64,000 nt of DNA from Candidatus Rokuibacteriota bacterium (GTDB lineage: Bacteria > Methylomirabilota > Methylomirabilia > Rokubacteriales > CSP1-6). Below the pieces are notes generated by a model. It ran no database searches. It saw nothing but the letters and a program-made list of their open reading frames with translations, and was not told the DNA's origin. This document shows positions 7,861-16,970 of the stretch, piece after piece. Numbering within the stretch: the stretch's first letter is position 1; every line of letters starts with the position of its first letter. Location: positions 79,514 to 143,513 of the forward strand of contig QHSU01000064.1 of assembly GCA_003220535.1 (NCBI GenBank). Direction: 5' to 3'. Both the position numbers and the translations under genes were made by a program.

Positions 7861-9780
7861 ATGCCCAAGAGCCTCACGCGCAAGCTGATCGAGAGCCACC
7901 TCGTCGCCGGCAAGGCGGAGGCGGGCGAGGAGATCGGCATCGCCGTGGACCAGCTGCTCCTCACCGACACCAACGGCACGATGGCCTGGCTCCAGTTCGA
8001 AGCGATGGGCTTCCCGCGCGCCGTGCCCGGCCGCATCGTCAGCTACGCCGATCACAACGTCTACCAGGTCGACTCGCGGAACTCCGACGACCACCGCTAC
8101 ATGCAGGCCGTCTCGCGCAAGTACGGCGCGGTCTTCTCGAAGCCCGGCAACGGCATCTGCCACCAGGTCCACATGGAGAGCTTCTCCATCCCGGGGCAGA
8201 CGCTGCTCGGCACCGACAGCCACACACCTCTCTGCGGCGCGGCGGGCATGCTGGCGATCGGCGCGGGCGGGCTCGACGTGGCGGTGGCGCTGGGCGGCGG
8301 GCCGTACTTCTTCCAGATGCCGCAGGTCGTGCGCGTCTGGCTCACGGGCGCGCTCCAGCCCTGGGTCACCGCGAAGGACGTCATTCTCGAATTGCTCCGG
8401 CGCCTCACGGTGCGCGGCGGGAGCGGCAAGATCTTCGAGTACGGCGGCCCCGGCCTCGGGAGCCTGCTGGCCGCCCAGCGCATGACCATCGCCAACATGG
8501 GCGCCGAGCTCGGACTGACGACGAGCGTCTTCCCGTCGGACGACGTGACCCGCTCGTTCCTCACGCGCCTGGGCCGGGGCGACGACTGGCGTTCCGCCGC
8601 GCCCGACGAGGATGCGACCTACGACGACCAGATCGAGCTCGATCTCGCCGCGATCACGCCGCTGGTCGCGCTGCCCGGCTCCCCCGACCGGGTGGTGCCC
8701 GTCGAGGAGGTCGCCGGGACCGCGGTCGAGCAGGTCATGGTCGGCTCGTGCACGAACGGCTCGTGGCATGACATGGCGTCGGTGACGGAGGTGATCCGCG
8801 GCCGGCGCGTCCACCCCTCGATCTCGTTCGTTCTGTTCCCGGGCAGCCACAAGATTCTCGAGACGATGGCCCGCGAGGGGCTCCTCACCGATCTGCTCGC
8901 GGCGGGGGCGACCGTCTCCGAGTCCACGTGCGGCGCGTGCGCCGGCATCGGCCACGTGCCGGCCGCCGGGGCCAAGAGCCTCCGCGCCTTCAACCGGAAC
9001 TTCTCGGGGCGCAGTGGCGTGAAGGACGACGAGGTCTATCTGTGCTCGTCAGTGGTGGCCGCCGCCTCGGCGCTCACCGGCGTGATCACCGATCCGCGCA
9101 CGCTCGGCACCCAGGCGCCGGTGACGCTGCCACCTCGCTTCGCATCGTCGACGGCGGGATTCGTCGAGCCGGACGGTCAGGGTGAAATCCTCCGCGGACC
9201 GAACATCAAGCCGGTGCCCCTGGGCGAGCCCGTCGCCGAGACGCTGGAAGCCCCGGTCCTCTTGAAGCTCGGCGACAAGGTCTCCACGGACGACATCTCG
9301 CCCGCCGGCGCCGCGGTGCTCGTGTTCCGCTCGAACGTCCCCGCCATCTCGGAGTTTTGCTTCAAGTACGTCGACGCCGAGTTCGTGGCGCGCGCGAAGG
9401 CGGCGGGGCGCGGGATCATCGTCGGCGGCGAGACCTACGGTCAGGGGTCGTCGCGCGAGGCGGCGGCGACGGGGCCGATGTATCTCGGCGTCCGCGCAGT
9501 CATCGCGAAATCGTTCGCCCGGATCCACCGGACCAACCTGATCAACTGGGGCGTCGTCCCGCTCGTCTTCGACGATCCGGCGGCCTGGAGCGGTATCGAG
9601 CGCGACGACCGCCTGCGCCTGCCCGGGCTCCGCGCCGCGCTGGCGGTCGGCGCGCGCGTGCGCGTCGAGAACACACGCTCGGGGACCGCGTTCGACGCGT
9701 CGTGCGTCCTCACGCCCCGCGAGCGCGACATCTTGCTGTCCGGCGGCATCCTCGCCCACACGAAGGCCGGGCGCGCGTGA
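7861..9780 (+). CDS. Aconitate hydratase (short, about 640-aa type)
   Basis: Iron-sulfur dehydratase interconverting citrate and isocitrate, or 2-methylcitrate and methylaconitate. The 639-aa product is of the shorter aconitase/homoaconitase class, unlike about 860-900 aa AcnA/AcnD. The 4Fe-4S ligands are visible: C297 in MVGSCTNGS and C357/C360 in STCGACAG. The swivel domain follows, with DDISPAGA and GGETYGQGSSRE (anion-binding SSRE). It follows citrate synthase by 82 bases containing a strong hairpin and has no clear ribosome binding site. The neighbouring PrpF suggests a methylcitrate pathway role. Confidence 0.92.
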   Translation: MPKSLTRKLIESHLVAGKAEAGEEIGIAVDQLLLTDTNGTMAWLQFEAMGFPRAVPGRIVSYADHNVYQVDSRNSDDHRYMQAVSRKYGAVFSKPGNGICHQVHMESFSIPGQTLLGTDSHTPLCGAAGMLAIGAGGLDVAVALGGGPYFFQMPQVVRVWLTGALQPWVTAKDVILELLRRLTVRGGSGKIFEYGGPGLGSLLAAQRMTIANMGAELGLTTSVFPSDDVTRSFLTRLGRGDDWRSAAPDEDATYDDQIELDLAAITPLVALPGSPDRVVPVEEVAGTAVEQVMVGSCTNGSWHDMASVTEVIRGRRVHPSISFVLFPGSHKILETMAREGLLTDLLAAGATVSESTCGACAGIGHVPAAGAKSLRAFNRNFSGRSGVKDDEVYLCSSVVAAASALTGVITDPRTLGTQAPVTLPPRFASSTAGFVEPDGQGEILRGPNIKPVPLGEPVAETLEAPVLLKLGDKVSTDDISPAGAAVLVFRSNVPAISEFCFKYVDAEFVARAKAAGRGIIVGGETYGQGSSREAAATGPMYLGVRAVIAKSFARIHRTNLINWGVVPLVFDDPAAWSGIERDDRLRLPGLRAALAVGARVRVENTRSGTAFDASCVLTPRERDILLSGGILAHTKAGRA

Positions 9781-9793
9781 AGCGAAGGGACCG

Positions 9794-10891
9794 GTGAGCC
9801 AGACCAAGATCCGCGCGGTCTACATGCGCGGCGGCACCAGCCGTTGCCTGGTCTTCCACGCGCCGGATTTGCCGGCGCCCGGCCCGGCGCGCGACCGAAT
9901 CCTGCTCGCCGCGCTCGGGAGCCCGGACCCCTACGGCCGACAGCTCGACGGCCTGGGCGGTGGCATCTCATCTCTGTCGAAGGCGTGCATCATCGGCGCC
10001 CCGACCCACCCAGACGCCGACGTGGACTACACGTTCGCGCAGGTCGAGGTGGCGAAGCCGGTCGTCGACTACAAGGGAAACTGCGGCAACTGCTCCTCCT
10101 CGGTGGGGCCGTTCGCGATCGACGAGCGGCTGGTGAAGGCGGTCGAGGGCGAGACGCTCGTCCGCATCCACAACACGAACACGAAGAAGATCATCGTGGC
10201 CCACGTCCCGGTGGAGGCTGGCGAGGCGGCGGTCGAGGGCGATTTCGAGCTGGCGGGTGTCGCAGGGCGCGGCGCGCGCATCGCGCTCGACTTCTTCGAC
10301 CCGGGCGGCGCCGGCACCGGGCGCCTGCTGCCGACGGGCGCCGCGCGCGAGACCATCGACGGCCTCGACGCCTCGCTCGTGGACGCGACCAACCCGGTCG
10401 TCTTCGTGCGCGCGAAGGATCTGGGGCTCGCCGGGACGGAGACGCCGCAGGCCATCGACGCCGACCGTGCGCTGTCGGCGCGGCTCGAGGCGATCCGGAG
10501 CGAGGCAGCGCGGCGTATGGGCATTCCCGGGAGCGCCGCGCAGCCGAAGATCGCCATGGTCGCGCCGGCGACCGCGTTCACCGCGCTCGACGGCGTCGAG
10601 CATCGGGCCGACGCCGTGGACGTCGTGACGCGCGTCATCTCGATGGGGAACTGCCACCGCGCCGTCGCGCTCACCGTCGCGATGTGCCTCGCGGTGGCCG
10701 CGCGCATCGACGGCACGGTCGTGCGCGAGTGCGCCGGCCGCGCGGCCCACGACATCCGCCTGGGCCACCCGTCGGGCGTGCTGCCCATCGACGCCGCGGT
10801 GCGGCCGCGGGACGGCGCGCCGTGGGCGGAGCGCGTCACCGTCTATCGCACGGCGCGCCGGCTCATGGAAGGCTTCGTCCGCGTTCCGTGA
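9794..10891 (+). CDS. prpF: PrpF-family 2-methylaconitate isomerase
   Basis: A 365-aa protein of the PrpF/PhzF-like fold that isomerises trans- to cis-2-methylaconitate, the helper of AcnD-type dehydratases in propionate breakdown. Family marks: IRAVYMRGGTSRCLVF at the N-terminus, GLGGGISSLSKACII, YKGNCGNCSSSVGPFAID (paired Cys), IHNTNT and LGHPSGV near the end. The GTG start follows 13 bases after the aconitase stop, so the two are probably one transcript. Homologues also act on other aconitate-like acids, so the substrate is inferred from context. Confidence 0.88.
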   Translation: MSQTKIRAVYMRGGTSRCLVFHAPDLPAPGPARDRILLAALGSPDPYGRQLDGLGGGISSLSKACIIGAPTHPDADVDYTFAQVEVAKPVVDYKGNCGNCSSSVGPFAIDERLVKAVEGETLVRIHNTNTKKIIVAHVPVEAGEAAVEGDFELAGVAGRGARIALDFFDPGGAGTGRLLPTGAARETIDGLDASLVDATNPVVFVRAKDLGLAGTETPQAIDADRALSARLEAIRSEAARRMGIPGSAAQPKIAMVAPATAFTALDGVEHRADAVDVVTRVISMGNCHRAVALTVAMCLAVAARIDGTVVRECAGRAAHDIRLGHPSGVLPIDAAVRPRDGAPWAERVTVYRTARRLMEGFVRVP

Positions 10892-11436
10892 GCCGGCTGT
10901 ACCTGACGACCGAGAAGGGCGAGATCGCGCGGCGCCGGGCGCTCATTCCAAAGGGGCGAGTGGTCGAGGCGTGGGCCGACCACCACGACGGGGGCGCCTT
11001 CTGGATCGGCGAGGAAACGAAGACGCTGCTCGAAGAGGTCGGCGCCCAGCTCGTCGTACAACTCTCGCTGCCCGCCGACAGCGTGCCGGTCTACTACGGC
11101 CCAAAGGTCTGCGACCTCGAGTCGATGCCTCGCGAGGAGTCGCTCAAGACGCGCGTGCTCTCCGCCCACGGGATTGCGGTGGCGTGGATCACGCTCGACC
11201 GTTTCGGCGAGCACGCCTCTTACGAGCCCCAGTCGCCCGCGGATCCCGTGTTCCACCTCCGCCGCGTCGGCGGCGGCGCCGGCCACCTCTGGCGCCTCTT
11301 CCAGACGAAGCGGGAGGCCGTCGTCTACATGGGTGAGTCCTACGGCAAGGATTCCGAGGGCGCCGAGTGGGCTCAGGGGCTCGCCGCGACCGACTTCGCC
11401 GAGCTCGTGAAGCGCTTCGCCCGGCGGGAGTCATGA
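10888..11436 (+). CDS. Conserved hypothetical protein, 182 aa
   Basis: I do not recognise the family. The GTG start overlaps the prpF stop (GTGA) and the stop overlaps the next start (ATGA), so it is translationally coupled on both sides. The product begins VSRLYLTTEKGEIARRRALI, is soluble with no signal peptide or membrane segment, has a single cysteine (GPKVCDLES) and contains HHDGGAFWIGEETKTLLEEVG and GHLWRLFQTKREAVVYMGESYG. An enzyme or accessory of the citrate synthase-aconitase-PrpF group is possible from position only. Confidence 0.75.
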   Translation: MSRLYLTTEKGEIARRRALIPKGRVVEAWADHHDGGAFWIGEETKTLLEEVGAQLVVQLSLPADSVPVYYGPKVCDLESMPREESLKTRVLSAHGIAVAWITLDRFGEHASYEPQSPADPVFHLRRVGGGAGHLWRLFQTKREAVVYMGESYGKDSEGAEWAQGLAATDFAELVKRFARRES

Positions 11437-12839
11437 ACGCGACCCTCGATACCGGACTCCGCCCGGACACGATGGACGGCTTCTATCGCGCGGTGCGCTC
11501 CCTCGGGCGCTTCTGGCTCTGGTTCTTCTTCCGCTCGGTGGACGTGCGCCACCCCGAGCGCGTGCCGGCTCGCGGGCCCGTGCTCCTCTGCATCAACCAC
11601 CCCAACAACTTCATCGATTCGCTCCTGGTCGGCGGCGCACTCCGGCGGAAGGTGCACTACCTCGCGACCGCCGCGCTCTTCCGCAACACCCTCGCCGCGC
11701 GCTTTCTCCGATCGTGCGGCGCGATCCCGGTTTACCGCAAGCAGGACGATCCGGACAAGATGCGCCAGAACGCCGGCACCTTCGAGGCGTGCTTCAAGGC
11801 CTTCGGCGAAGGCCGGCTCGTCGCCATCTACCCCGAGGGCACCACCCACGCCGAGGTGCGCGTGCAGCGCATCAAGACCGGCGCTGCGCGCCTGGCCCTC
11901 GGCTACGAGGCCGAGCGGCCGGGTGAGCTCCGCCTGATTCCCGTCGGCCTCAACTTCGACGCGCGCAAGTCGTTCCGGGGGCGCGTCCTGGTCTCGTTCG
12001 GCTCGCCCGTTCCGGTGACGCCGTACCTGAGCGCCTACCGGGCGGATCCCGTCAAGGCGGTCGAGGCCCTCACCGACGCGATCCAGTGGGCGATGGAGGC
12101 CGAAGTCGTCCACGTCGAGCGGATCGACGAGAGCCGGCTCGTGACCGCCGTCCAGGAGCTGTACCGCGGCGAGCTCGTGCGCGAGCTTCGGGAAGAGCGC
12201 GGGCTCGCGGAGCGGCAGATCGACCTGGTCCGGCTCTCGCGGGCCATCGTGGACTCGATCGACTACTTCAAGCGACGCGATCCCGAGCGGGTCGAGCGCA
12301 TCTGGCAGCGCATCCAGAGCTACCGCGCGCTCCTGGCCGAATACCGCGTCAAGGACGAGGCGGTGCGCGCTCGGCTTGAGCGGACCCGGCCGCGCCAGCG
12401 CATCCGTCGCGGCTGGGAGGCGATCGTGGGCTTCCCGTTCTTCGTCTACGGCGCGACGGTGAACTTCCTCCCCTACTGGATCCCGCGTTGGGTGGCGCGG
12501 CGCATGTCGCGCAAGGAGACCGACTACGCGACCTGGCGGTTTCTCACGGCCATGCTCGTCTTGCCGCTCTGCTGGGGGCTTGAGACCTGGATCGTCGCGC
12601 GACTCGCCGGCGGCGCGGCCGCGCTGGTCGTGGCGCTCTCACTGCCGGTTTCGGGCGTCGTCGCGTACCGTTACTGGGTGGGCGCCGGTCGGCTCCGGAG
12701 CCGGCTGCGCTTCGGCGCGCTCGCCCTGACCCGCGAGCACGTGGCCCGACGGCTTACGACCGAGCGCCAGGCCGTCATCGCCGAGCTCGAGCGGGCCAAG
12801 AACGACTACCTCGCCGCGACGAAAGGGAGCTCGTTTTGA
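11433..12839 (+). CDS. PlsC-type 1-acylglycerol-3-phosphate acyltransferase family protein
   Basis: A 468-aa membrane acyltransferase. Block I is INHPNNFIDS (H56, D62), an H-x5-D spacing as in Gat/Sct1-like glycerolipid acyltransferases, and block III is IYPEGTTHAE (E135, G136). A long charged helical region follows, then C-terminal hydrophobic segments around FVYGATVNFLPYWI and MLVLPLCWGLETWIVARLAGGAAALVVAL. Start ATG at 11433 overlaps the previous stop; the frame upstream is shadow. Phospholipid synthesis or remodelling is expected; the acyl acceptor is not determined. Confidence 0.85.
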   Translation: MNATLDTGLRPDTMDGFYRAVRSLGRFWLWFFFRSVDVRHPERVPARGPVLLCINHPNNFIDSLLVGGALRRKVHYLATAALFRNTLAARFLRSCGAIPVYRKQDDPDKMRQNAGTFEACFKAFGEGRLVAIYPEGTTHAEVRVQRIKTGAARLALGYEAERPGELRLIPVGLNFDARKSFRGRVLVSFGSPVPVTPYLSAYRADPVKAVEALTDAIQWAMEAEVVHVERIDESRLVTAVQELYRGELVRELREERGLAERQIDLVRLSRAIVDSIDYFKRRDPERVERIWQRIQSYRALLAEYRVKDEAVRARLERTRPRQRIRRGWEAIVGFPFFVYGATVNFLPYWIPRWVARRMSRKETDYATWRFLTAMLVLPLCWGLETWIVARLAGGAAALVVALSLPVSGVVAYRYWVGAGRLRSRLRFGALALTREHVARRLTTERQAVIAELERAKNDYLAATKGSSF

Positions 12840-13807
12840 CCGTGCACCTGCTCGAAGAGATGTCGAGCCCCGCGCTCGACGCGCTCGACCGCACGCGTAC
12901 CGTCGTGGTCCTGACCGTGAGCCCGCTCGAAGAGCACGGACCGCACCTGCCGGTGGGCGTCGATGCGATCGCCGCCCGCTACTTCGCCGAGACGCTCGGC
13001 GAACGCCTCACCGCCGCGCGGCCGGACTGGACCACGCTGCTGGCCCCCACGCTCCACCTCGGCTCCTTCACGTTCGACTCCGTGGGGACGGTGAGCGTGC
13101 GGCAGCGCGTGGTGCGTGACGCGCTCGTCGACTACGGCGCCTCGCTGGCGCGCGCCGGCTTCCGGTACATCCTCGTCGCCAACGGCCACGGCGGGCCCGG
13201 GCACCTCACGGCGCTCGAGGAGGCCTCGGCGATCGTCTCGCGACGACACCGCGTGACGATGGTCTCGTTCACGGGCCACCTGGCCTGGCACTTCCTCCGC
13301 GGCCGGTACCTCGAGAAGATCGCGACGGCGCTCGGGCGGCCCCTGTCCGACGACGAGCGGCAGGCGTTCGCGGACGACGCACACGGCGGCTGGTGGGAGA
13401 CGTCGTTGATGCTGCTCCTCCGGCCCGACCTCGTCGACGAGGCCTATCGCACGCTGCCGCCGGCCCGCTATTCGTTGGCCGAGCGCGTCGTGCCGAACTA
13501 TCCGCTCCGGAACGGGGGCCGGGGGTACGTGGGCCATCCCGCGCTGGCAGATCCGGCGTTCGCGAAGGCGGCGACCGAGGTGCTGATCGGCGAAACGATG
13601 GAGCTGGTCGAGGGGTTGCTTGACGGGAAGATCCGTCCCCACGAGCGCCGCTCGCCGTTCTACGCGCTCCCTTTCTTCAGGACCGACTTCTGGCCGATCG
13701 TAATCACGGCGACGGTTGGTCTCGCGATCGGAGCCGTCACGTACCTATCGCTCGCCACCCTCGGCCAGCGGCGGACTCATGGCACCCGTTCCAGTGATCG
13801 AGCTTGA
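12836..13807 (+). CDS. Creatininase-family amidohydrolase with C-terminal membrane anchor
   Basis: A 323-aa homologue of creatinine amidohydrolase/MftE-type enzymes. The metal-binding motifs are SPLEEHGPHLPVGVDA (E, H, D), NGHGG and AHGGWWETS. The TTG start is taken because it overlaps the upstream TGA and yields MTVHLLEEM with the family N-terminus. Unusually, the last 45 residues carry a hydrophobic segment (FWPIVITATVGLAIGAVTYLSL) suited to anchoring the enzyme to the membrane. Substrate unknown: the family covers creatinine, peptide and pterin-type amides. Confidence 0.85.
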   Translation: MTVHLLEEMSSPALDALDRTRTVVVLTVSPLEEHGPHLPVGVDAIAARYFAETLGERLTAARPDWTTLLAPTLHLGSFTFDSVGTVSVRQRVVRDALVDYGASLARAGFRYILVANGHGGPGHLTALEEASAIVSRRHRVTMVSFTGHLAWHFLRGRYLEKIATALGRPLSDDERQAFADDAHGGWWETSLMLLLRPDLVDEAYRTLPPARYSLAERVVPNYPLRNGGRGYVGHPALADPAFAKAATEVLIGETMELVEGLLDGKIRPHERRSPFYALPFFRTDFWPIVITATVGLAIGAVTYLSLATLGQRRTHGTRSSDRA

Positions 13808-14534
13808 CGCGAAGGACGGTGTCGCCTGGCTCCGGCTCAATCGCCCCGAGGCGCTCAACGCGCTGAACCGCCTGCTCACCGCCGCGCTCGAGGAAGCGCT
13901 CGAGCGCGTCGCCGCGATGAGCGACGTGAGCGTCCTCGTCGTCGCTGGCCGGGGACGCGCCTTCTGCGCCGGCAACGACATCAAGGAGATGGCGACGGTC
14001 ACGCCCGAGGAGGCCGAGGCGCTCGCCCGGCGCCACGCGGCGCTCATGGACCGGTTCGCGACCCTGCCCCAGGTGACGATCGCCGCCGTCGACGGCTGGG
14101 CGCTCGGCGGCGGTCTCATGCTCGCGGTCGCGCAGGACCTCCGCGTGGCCTCGGATCGCGCGCGTTTCGGGCTCCCCGAGGTCACCCTCGGCTTCAACCC
14201 GGGCTACGGGATCGCGCGCCTGCTCGATGTCGTGGCGGGCGGCCACGCGCGCGACCTGCTCCTCACCGGCCGGACGATCCACGCAACGGAGGCGCTGCGG
14301 ATGGGGCTCGTCAACCGCGTCGTCGCCCCGCCGACGCTCGAGGCGAGCGTCGCGACCCTCGCGGCGGACATCGCGCGATCACCGCGCGGCGGCCTCGCCG
14401 CGACGAAGGAGATCGTGGCGGCGATCCGCGCGGGCGGGCGAGGCCGCGAGGCCGAGGGGTACAGCCAGGCACTCAGGACGAGCCCGGCGGCGCGGGAGCG
14501 GATCAGGGATTTTGCGAGCCGGAAGAAGCGGTAG
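13779..14534 (+). CDS. Enoyl-CoA hydratase/isomerase family protein (atypical active site)
   Basis: A 251-aa crotonase-fold protein. The oxyanion-hole segments AFCAGNDIKEM and GWALGGGLMLAVAQD are present. The residue equal to catalytic Glu144 of rat hydratase (GGGCEL) is Met here, while the second Glu (LPEVTLG) is kept, so simple hydration is doubtful and isomerase, hydrolase or lyase chemistry is possible. The ATG at 13779 lies inside the end of the creatininase-family gene (29-base overlap), indicating coupling. Last gene of the plus-strand run, facing the signalling gene convergently. Confidence 0.85.
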   Translation: MAPVPVIELDAKDGVAWLRLNRPEALNALNRLLTAALEEALERVAAMSDVSVLVVAGRGRAFCAGNDIKEMATVTPEEAEALARRHAALMDRFATLPQVTIAAVDGWALGGGLMLAVAQDLRVASDRARFGLPEVTLGFNPGYGIARLLDVVAGGHARDLLLTGRTIHATEALRMGLVNRVVAPPTLEASVATLAADIARSPRGGLAATKEIVAAIRAGGRGREAEGYSQALRTSPAARERIRDFASRKKR

Positions 14535-14539
14535 CCCGA

Positions 14540-16786
14540 CTACCGCTTGCGGCGCAGCATGTCCTGGTCGGCTTCGCGCAGCAGATCCTCGGCGCTCTCT
14601 GGCGGCGACTGGGCGTACGCGGCGCCGAAGTTGCACGTGACCGCGACGGGAATCCCGCGCTTGCCCGAGAGCCCCTTGATCTTCTCGCGAACCCTGCCGA
14701 TGACGGTGTCGACGTCGCCAGGCCCGGCATCCGGGAAGAACACGACGAACTCGTCGCCGCCGTGGCGGACGATCAGATCCGTCGTGCGGGTCGCCTCGAC
14801 CAGCGCGTCGCCCACGGTCCTCAACACGTCGTCGCCGACCCCGTACCCGAAGCGGTCGTTGATCGCCCGGAGCTGAAAGACGTCGAGCACCAGCAGGAGC
14901 GCGCCGGTCTTGCGACGGCGCGCGACGGCGGCCAGCCGACGGTATTGATCGTGAAAGGCCCGGCGACCCGCCAGGCCGGTGACCGGGTCGGGGGCGTAGC
15001 GGGACAGGCGGCGATCGGTCTCGTAGAGTCGCCCGGCGAGCATCCGGAGCAGGGACACCGCCAGGTCCGCCGAGTTCTGCAGCACCTTCAGGAACTCGCT
15101 CTGCGGGATCACCAGACAGTGCGTTCGCTCGACCGCGACGACGGTCGCCGAGCGCGGCTGGTTCCGGAGCGCGCTCAGCTCGCCGAGGATCTCGCCTTCT
15201 CCCAGCTCACCCACGATCAACTCGACGGGAGAGTCGGGAGCGACTTCGAGGACGCGCACGCGCCCGGAGAGAATCACGAAGAGGCGGTCCGGCGGGTCGT
15301 TCTCGCGGATGAGCACCTGGCCGGGCGCGAAGCTCTGCTCGGCCGCACTGGCGAGGAGCATATCGCGCTGCTCGCCGGTGAGCTTCCGGAAGAGCGGGAT
15401 GGCGGCGAGCAGGCTCGAGAATCGAGCGCGACCGTCGCCCCCAGCGGGTAATCGCTCGCCACCCGACGCGACGCGCTCGGCCGGGTCGAAGACCATGAGC
15501 GTGCGGGCCAGCCAGGCGCGGACCCGGGCACGCAGCATGGGAGGGCTGAAGGGCTTGGCCAGGTAGTCGGTCGACGAGGCCTCGCCACGGTACACCGCAT
15601 CGGACGGGATCGAGCTGTCGGCGAGGACGACGATCGGAAAGTTGCGCCGGCCGAGGCGGTCTCGCAGCACGTCCAGCACCACGTCGCCGTCGCCGTCCAG
15701 GAGGAGCCGGTCGATGATCGCGATGTCGGGCAGGAGCTCGGGGCCGCGCGCCAGCGCCGCGCGCATGTCGGCCTGGCGCAGGAAGACCAGCCCGTCGTCG
15801 ACGAGCACCTCCTCGATCTCGGCGACCTCTGGCTCGTTCGTGCTGACCACGAGCACCCGGCCGCCCACGATCTGGCGGTGCTGGAGCGCGGACGCTTCGG
15901 GCATGGCGGGCACAGCGCCGGTGCCGCCGAGTACCTCCAGCTCGAGCCCCTCCCGGGCCGCGAGCACGTCCAGGGCCTGGTGGCGACGGGCGACGTGGGC
16001 GCGCGCCATCGCCTCCATCTGCTCCATCGTGGCGTCGTCGTGCGCCGGATCGTGATGGAAGAGCACGAGGCGCTCCACCCCGGCGGCGAGGGCGACGTCC
16101 ACGGCGTACTCGAGGCTGCTGTGCCCCCAGCCGACTTTGTCGCGGTACTCCTCGTCGGTGTACTGCGCGTCGTGGATGACGAGGTTCGCGCCTTTCAGGA
16201 AGGCGATGTGGCGCTCGTCGCCCGGGTGCTGGGAGACCCGTCCCGGCGCGTTCCAGAAGGGTTCGTGGTCGGTCGCGTAGGCGATGGTCGCGCCGTCGCT
16301 GGTCATGCGGTACGCGACGGTGGGCGCCGTGTGATTCAAGAACTGCGTCTCGACGAGCACGTCGCCGACCCGGAAGAAGCCCTCGTCGAGCTCCGTGAAG
16401 TGGATCCGCGAGCGCAGATCGCGCATCTTCACCGGGAAGTACGAGTACTCCATCTGCCCCGCCATCGCCTCCTCGAGGCCACGCTGGAAGCCGATCGGCG
16501 CGTAGATATTCAGCTCGGAGCCCGGCAGGAACGCGGGAACGAAGAACGGAAAGCCCTGGATGTGGTCCCAGTGGGTGTGCCCGATGAAGAGGTGGAGCCG
16601 GATGGGCTGCGGCATCGTCTGCGCGAGGTGGATCCCGAGCTCGCGGGCGCCCGTGCCGCAGTCGAGGATGATCACGGTTCCGTCGGCGGCGCGGACCTCG
16701 ACGCAGGAGGTGTTGCCTCCGTAGCGAGCGGTCGTCGGCCCAGGCGCCGCGATCGACCCACGAGTGCCCCAAAAGCGGATCTGCAT
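14540..16786 (-). CDS. MBL phosphodiesterase-like / REC / cNMP-binding / GGDEF signalling protein
   Basis: A single 748-aa polypeptide with four domains. Residues 1-290: metallo-beta-lactamase fold with H70-T-H-W-D74-H75 plus later H152, D173 and H222, like class II cyclic-nucleotide phosphodiesterases/RNase Z relatives. Residues 308-428: receiver with D359 as acceptor and K411. Residues 458-575: cyclic-nucleotide-binding domain with phosphate cassette GELSALRNQPRSATV. Residues 598-748: diguanylate cyclase with intact GGDEF (676-680), metal D635 and an RxxD inhibitory site (667-670). Start ATG at 16786 gives MQIRFWGTRGS, the usual MBL start; open frame upstream is non-coding. It lies alone, divergent from the MetE-like gene. 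Confidence 0.92.
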   Translation of the reverse strand: MQIRFWGTRGSIAAPGPTTARYGGNTSCVEVRAADGTVIILDCGTGARELGIHLAQTMPQPIRLHLFIGHTHWDHIQGFPFFVPAFLPGSELNIYAPIGFQRGLEEAMAGQMEYSYFPVKMRDLRSRIHFTELDEGFFRVGDVLVETQFLNHTAPTVAYRMTSDGATIAYATDHEPFWNAPGRVSQHPGDERHIAFLKGANLVIHDAQYTDEEYRDKVGWGHSSLEYAVDVALAAGVERLVLFHHDPAHDDATMEQMEAMARAHVARRHQALDVLAAREGLELEVLGGTGAVPAMPEASALQHRQIVGGRVLVVSTNEPEVAEIEEVLVDDGLVFLRQADMRAALARGPELLPDIAIIDRLLLDGDGDVVLDVLRDRLGRRNFPIVVLADSSIPSDAVYRGEASSTDYLAKPFSPPMLRARVRAWLARTLMVFDPAERVASGGERLPAGGDGRARFSSLLAAIPLFRKLTGEQRDMLLASAAEQSFAPGQVLIRENDPPDRLFVILSGRVRVLEVAPDSPVELIVGELGEGEILGELSALRNQPRSATVVAVERTHCLVIPQSEFLKVLQNSADLAVSLLRMLAGRLYETDRRLSRYAPDPVTGLAGRRAFHDQYRRLAAVARRRKTGALLLVLDVFQLRAINDRFGYGVGDDVLRTVGDALVEATRTTDLIVRHGGDEFVVFFPDAGPGDVDTVIGRVREKIKGLSGKRGIPVAVTCNFGAAYAQSPPESAEDLLREADQDMLRRKR

Positions 16787-16970
16787 AGCGGTTAGTCCTA
16801 TCATAGCGCGCGCCGCGGACCTCCTTTCTGCATTGAATTCCCGGAGCTCGCGGCCCCCCGCGCACCCGCAAAAGGTCGTGCGCGTCCCCGACTCGCGCCC
16901 TGGCGCCGACGGACGCCGGGCGGGTGCGCCGCCATTGCCAAGCGCCGGTCCCTCTGGTAAAGAACAGCGC
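16787..16970. other. Divergent intergenic region without recognised element
   Basis: This 184-base gap lies between the divergent signalling gene and the first MetE-like gene and should hold both promoters. I see no riboswitch consensus (cobalamin or SAM) and no clear terminator. An upstream in-frame extension of the MetE-like gene exists but has no family similarity. Confidence 0.4.

Noticed and set aside
16787..16970. Possible cobalamin or SAM riboswitch before the first MetE-like gene
   Set aside because: None of the conserved core boxes of these riboswitches is visible.
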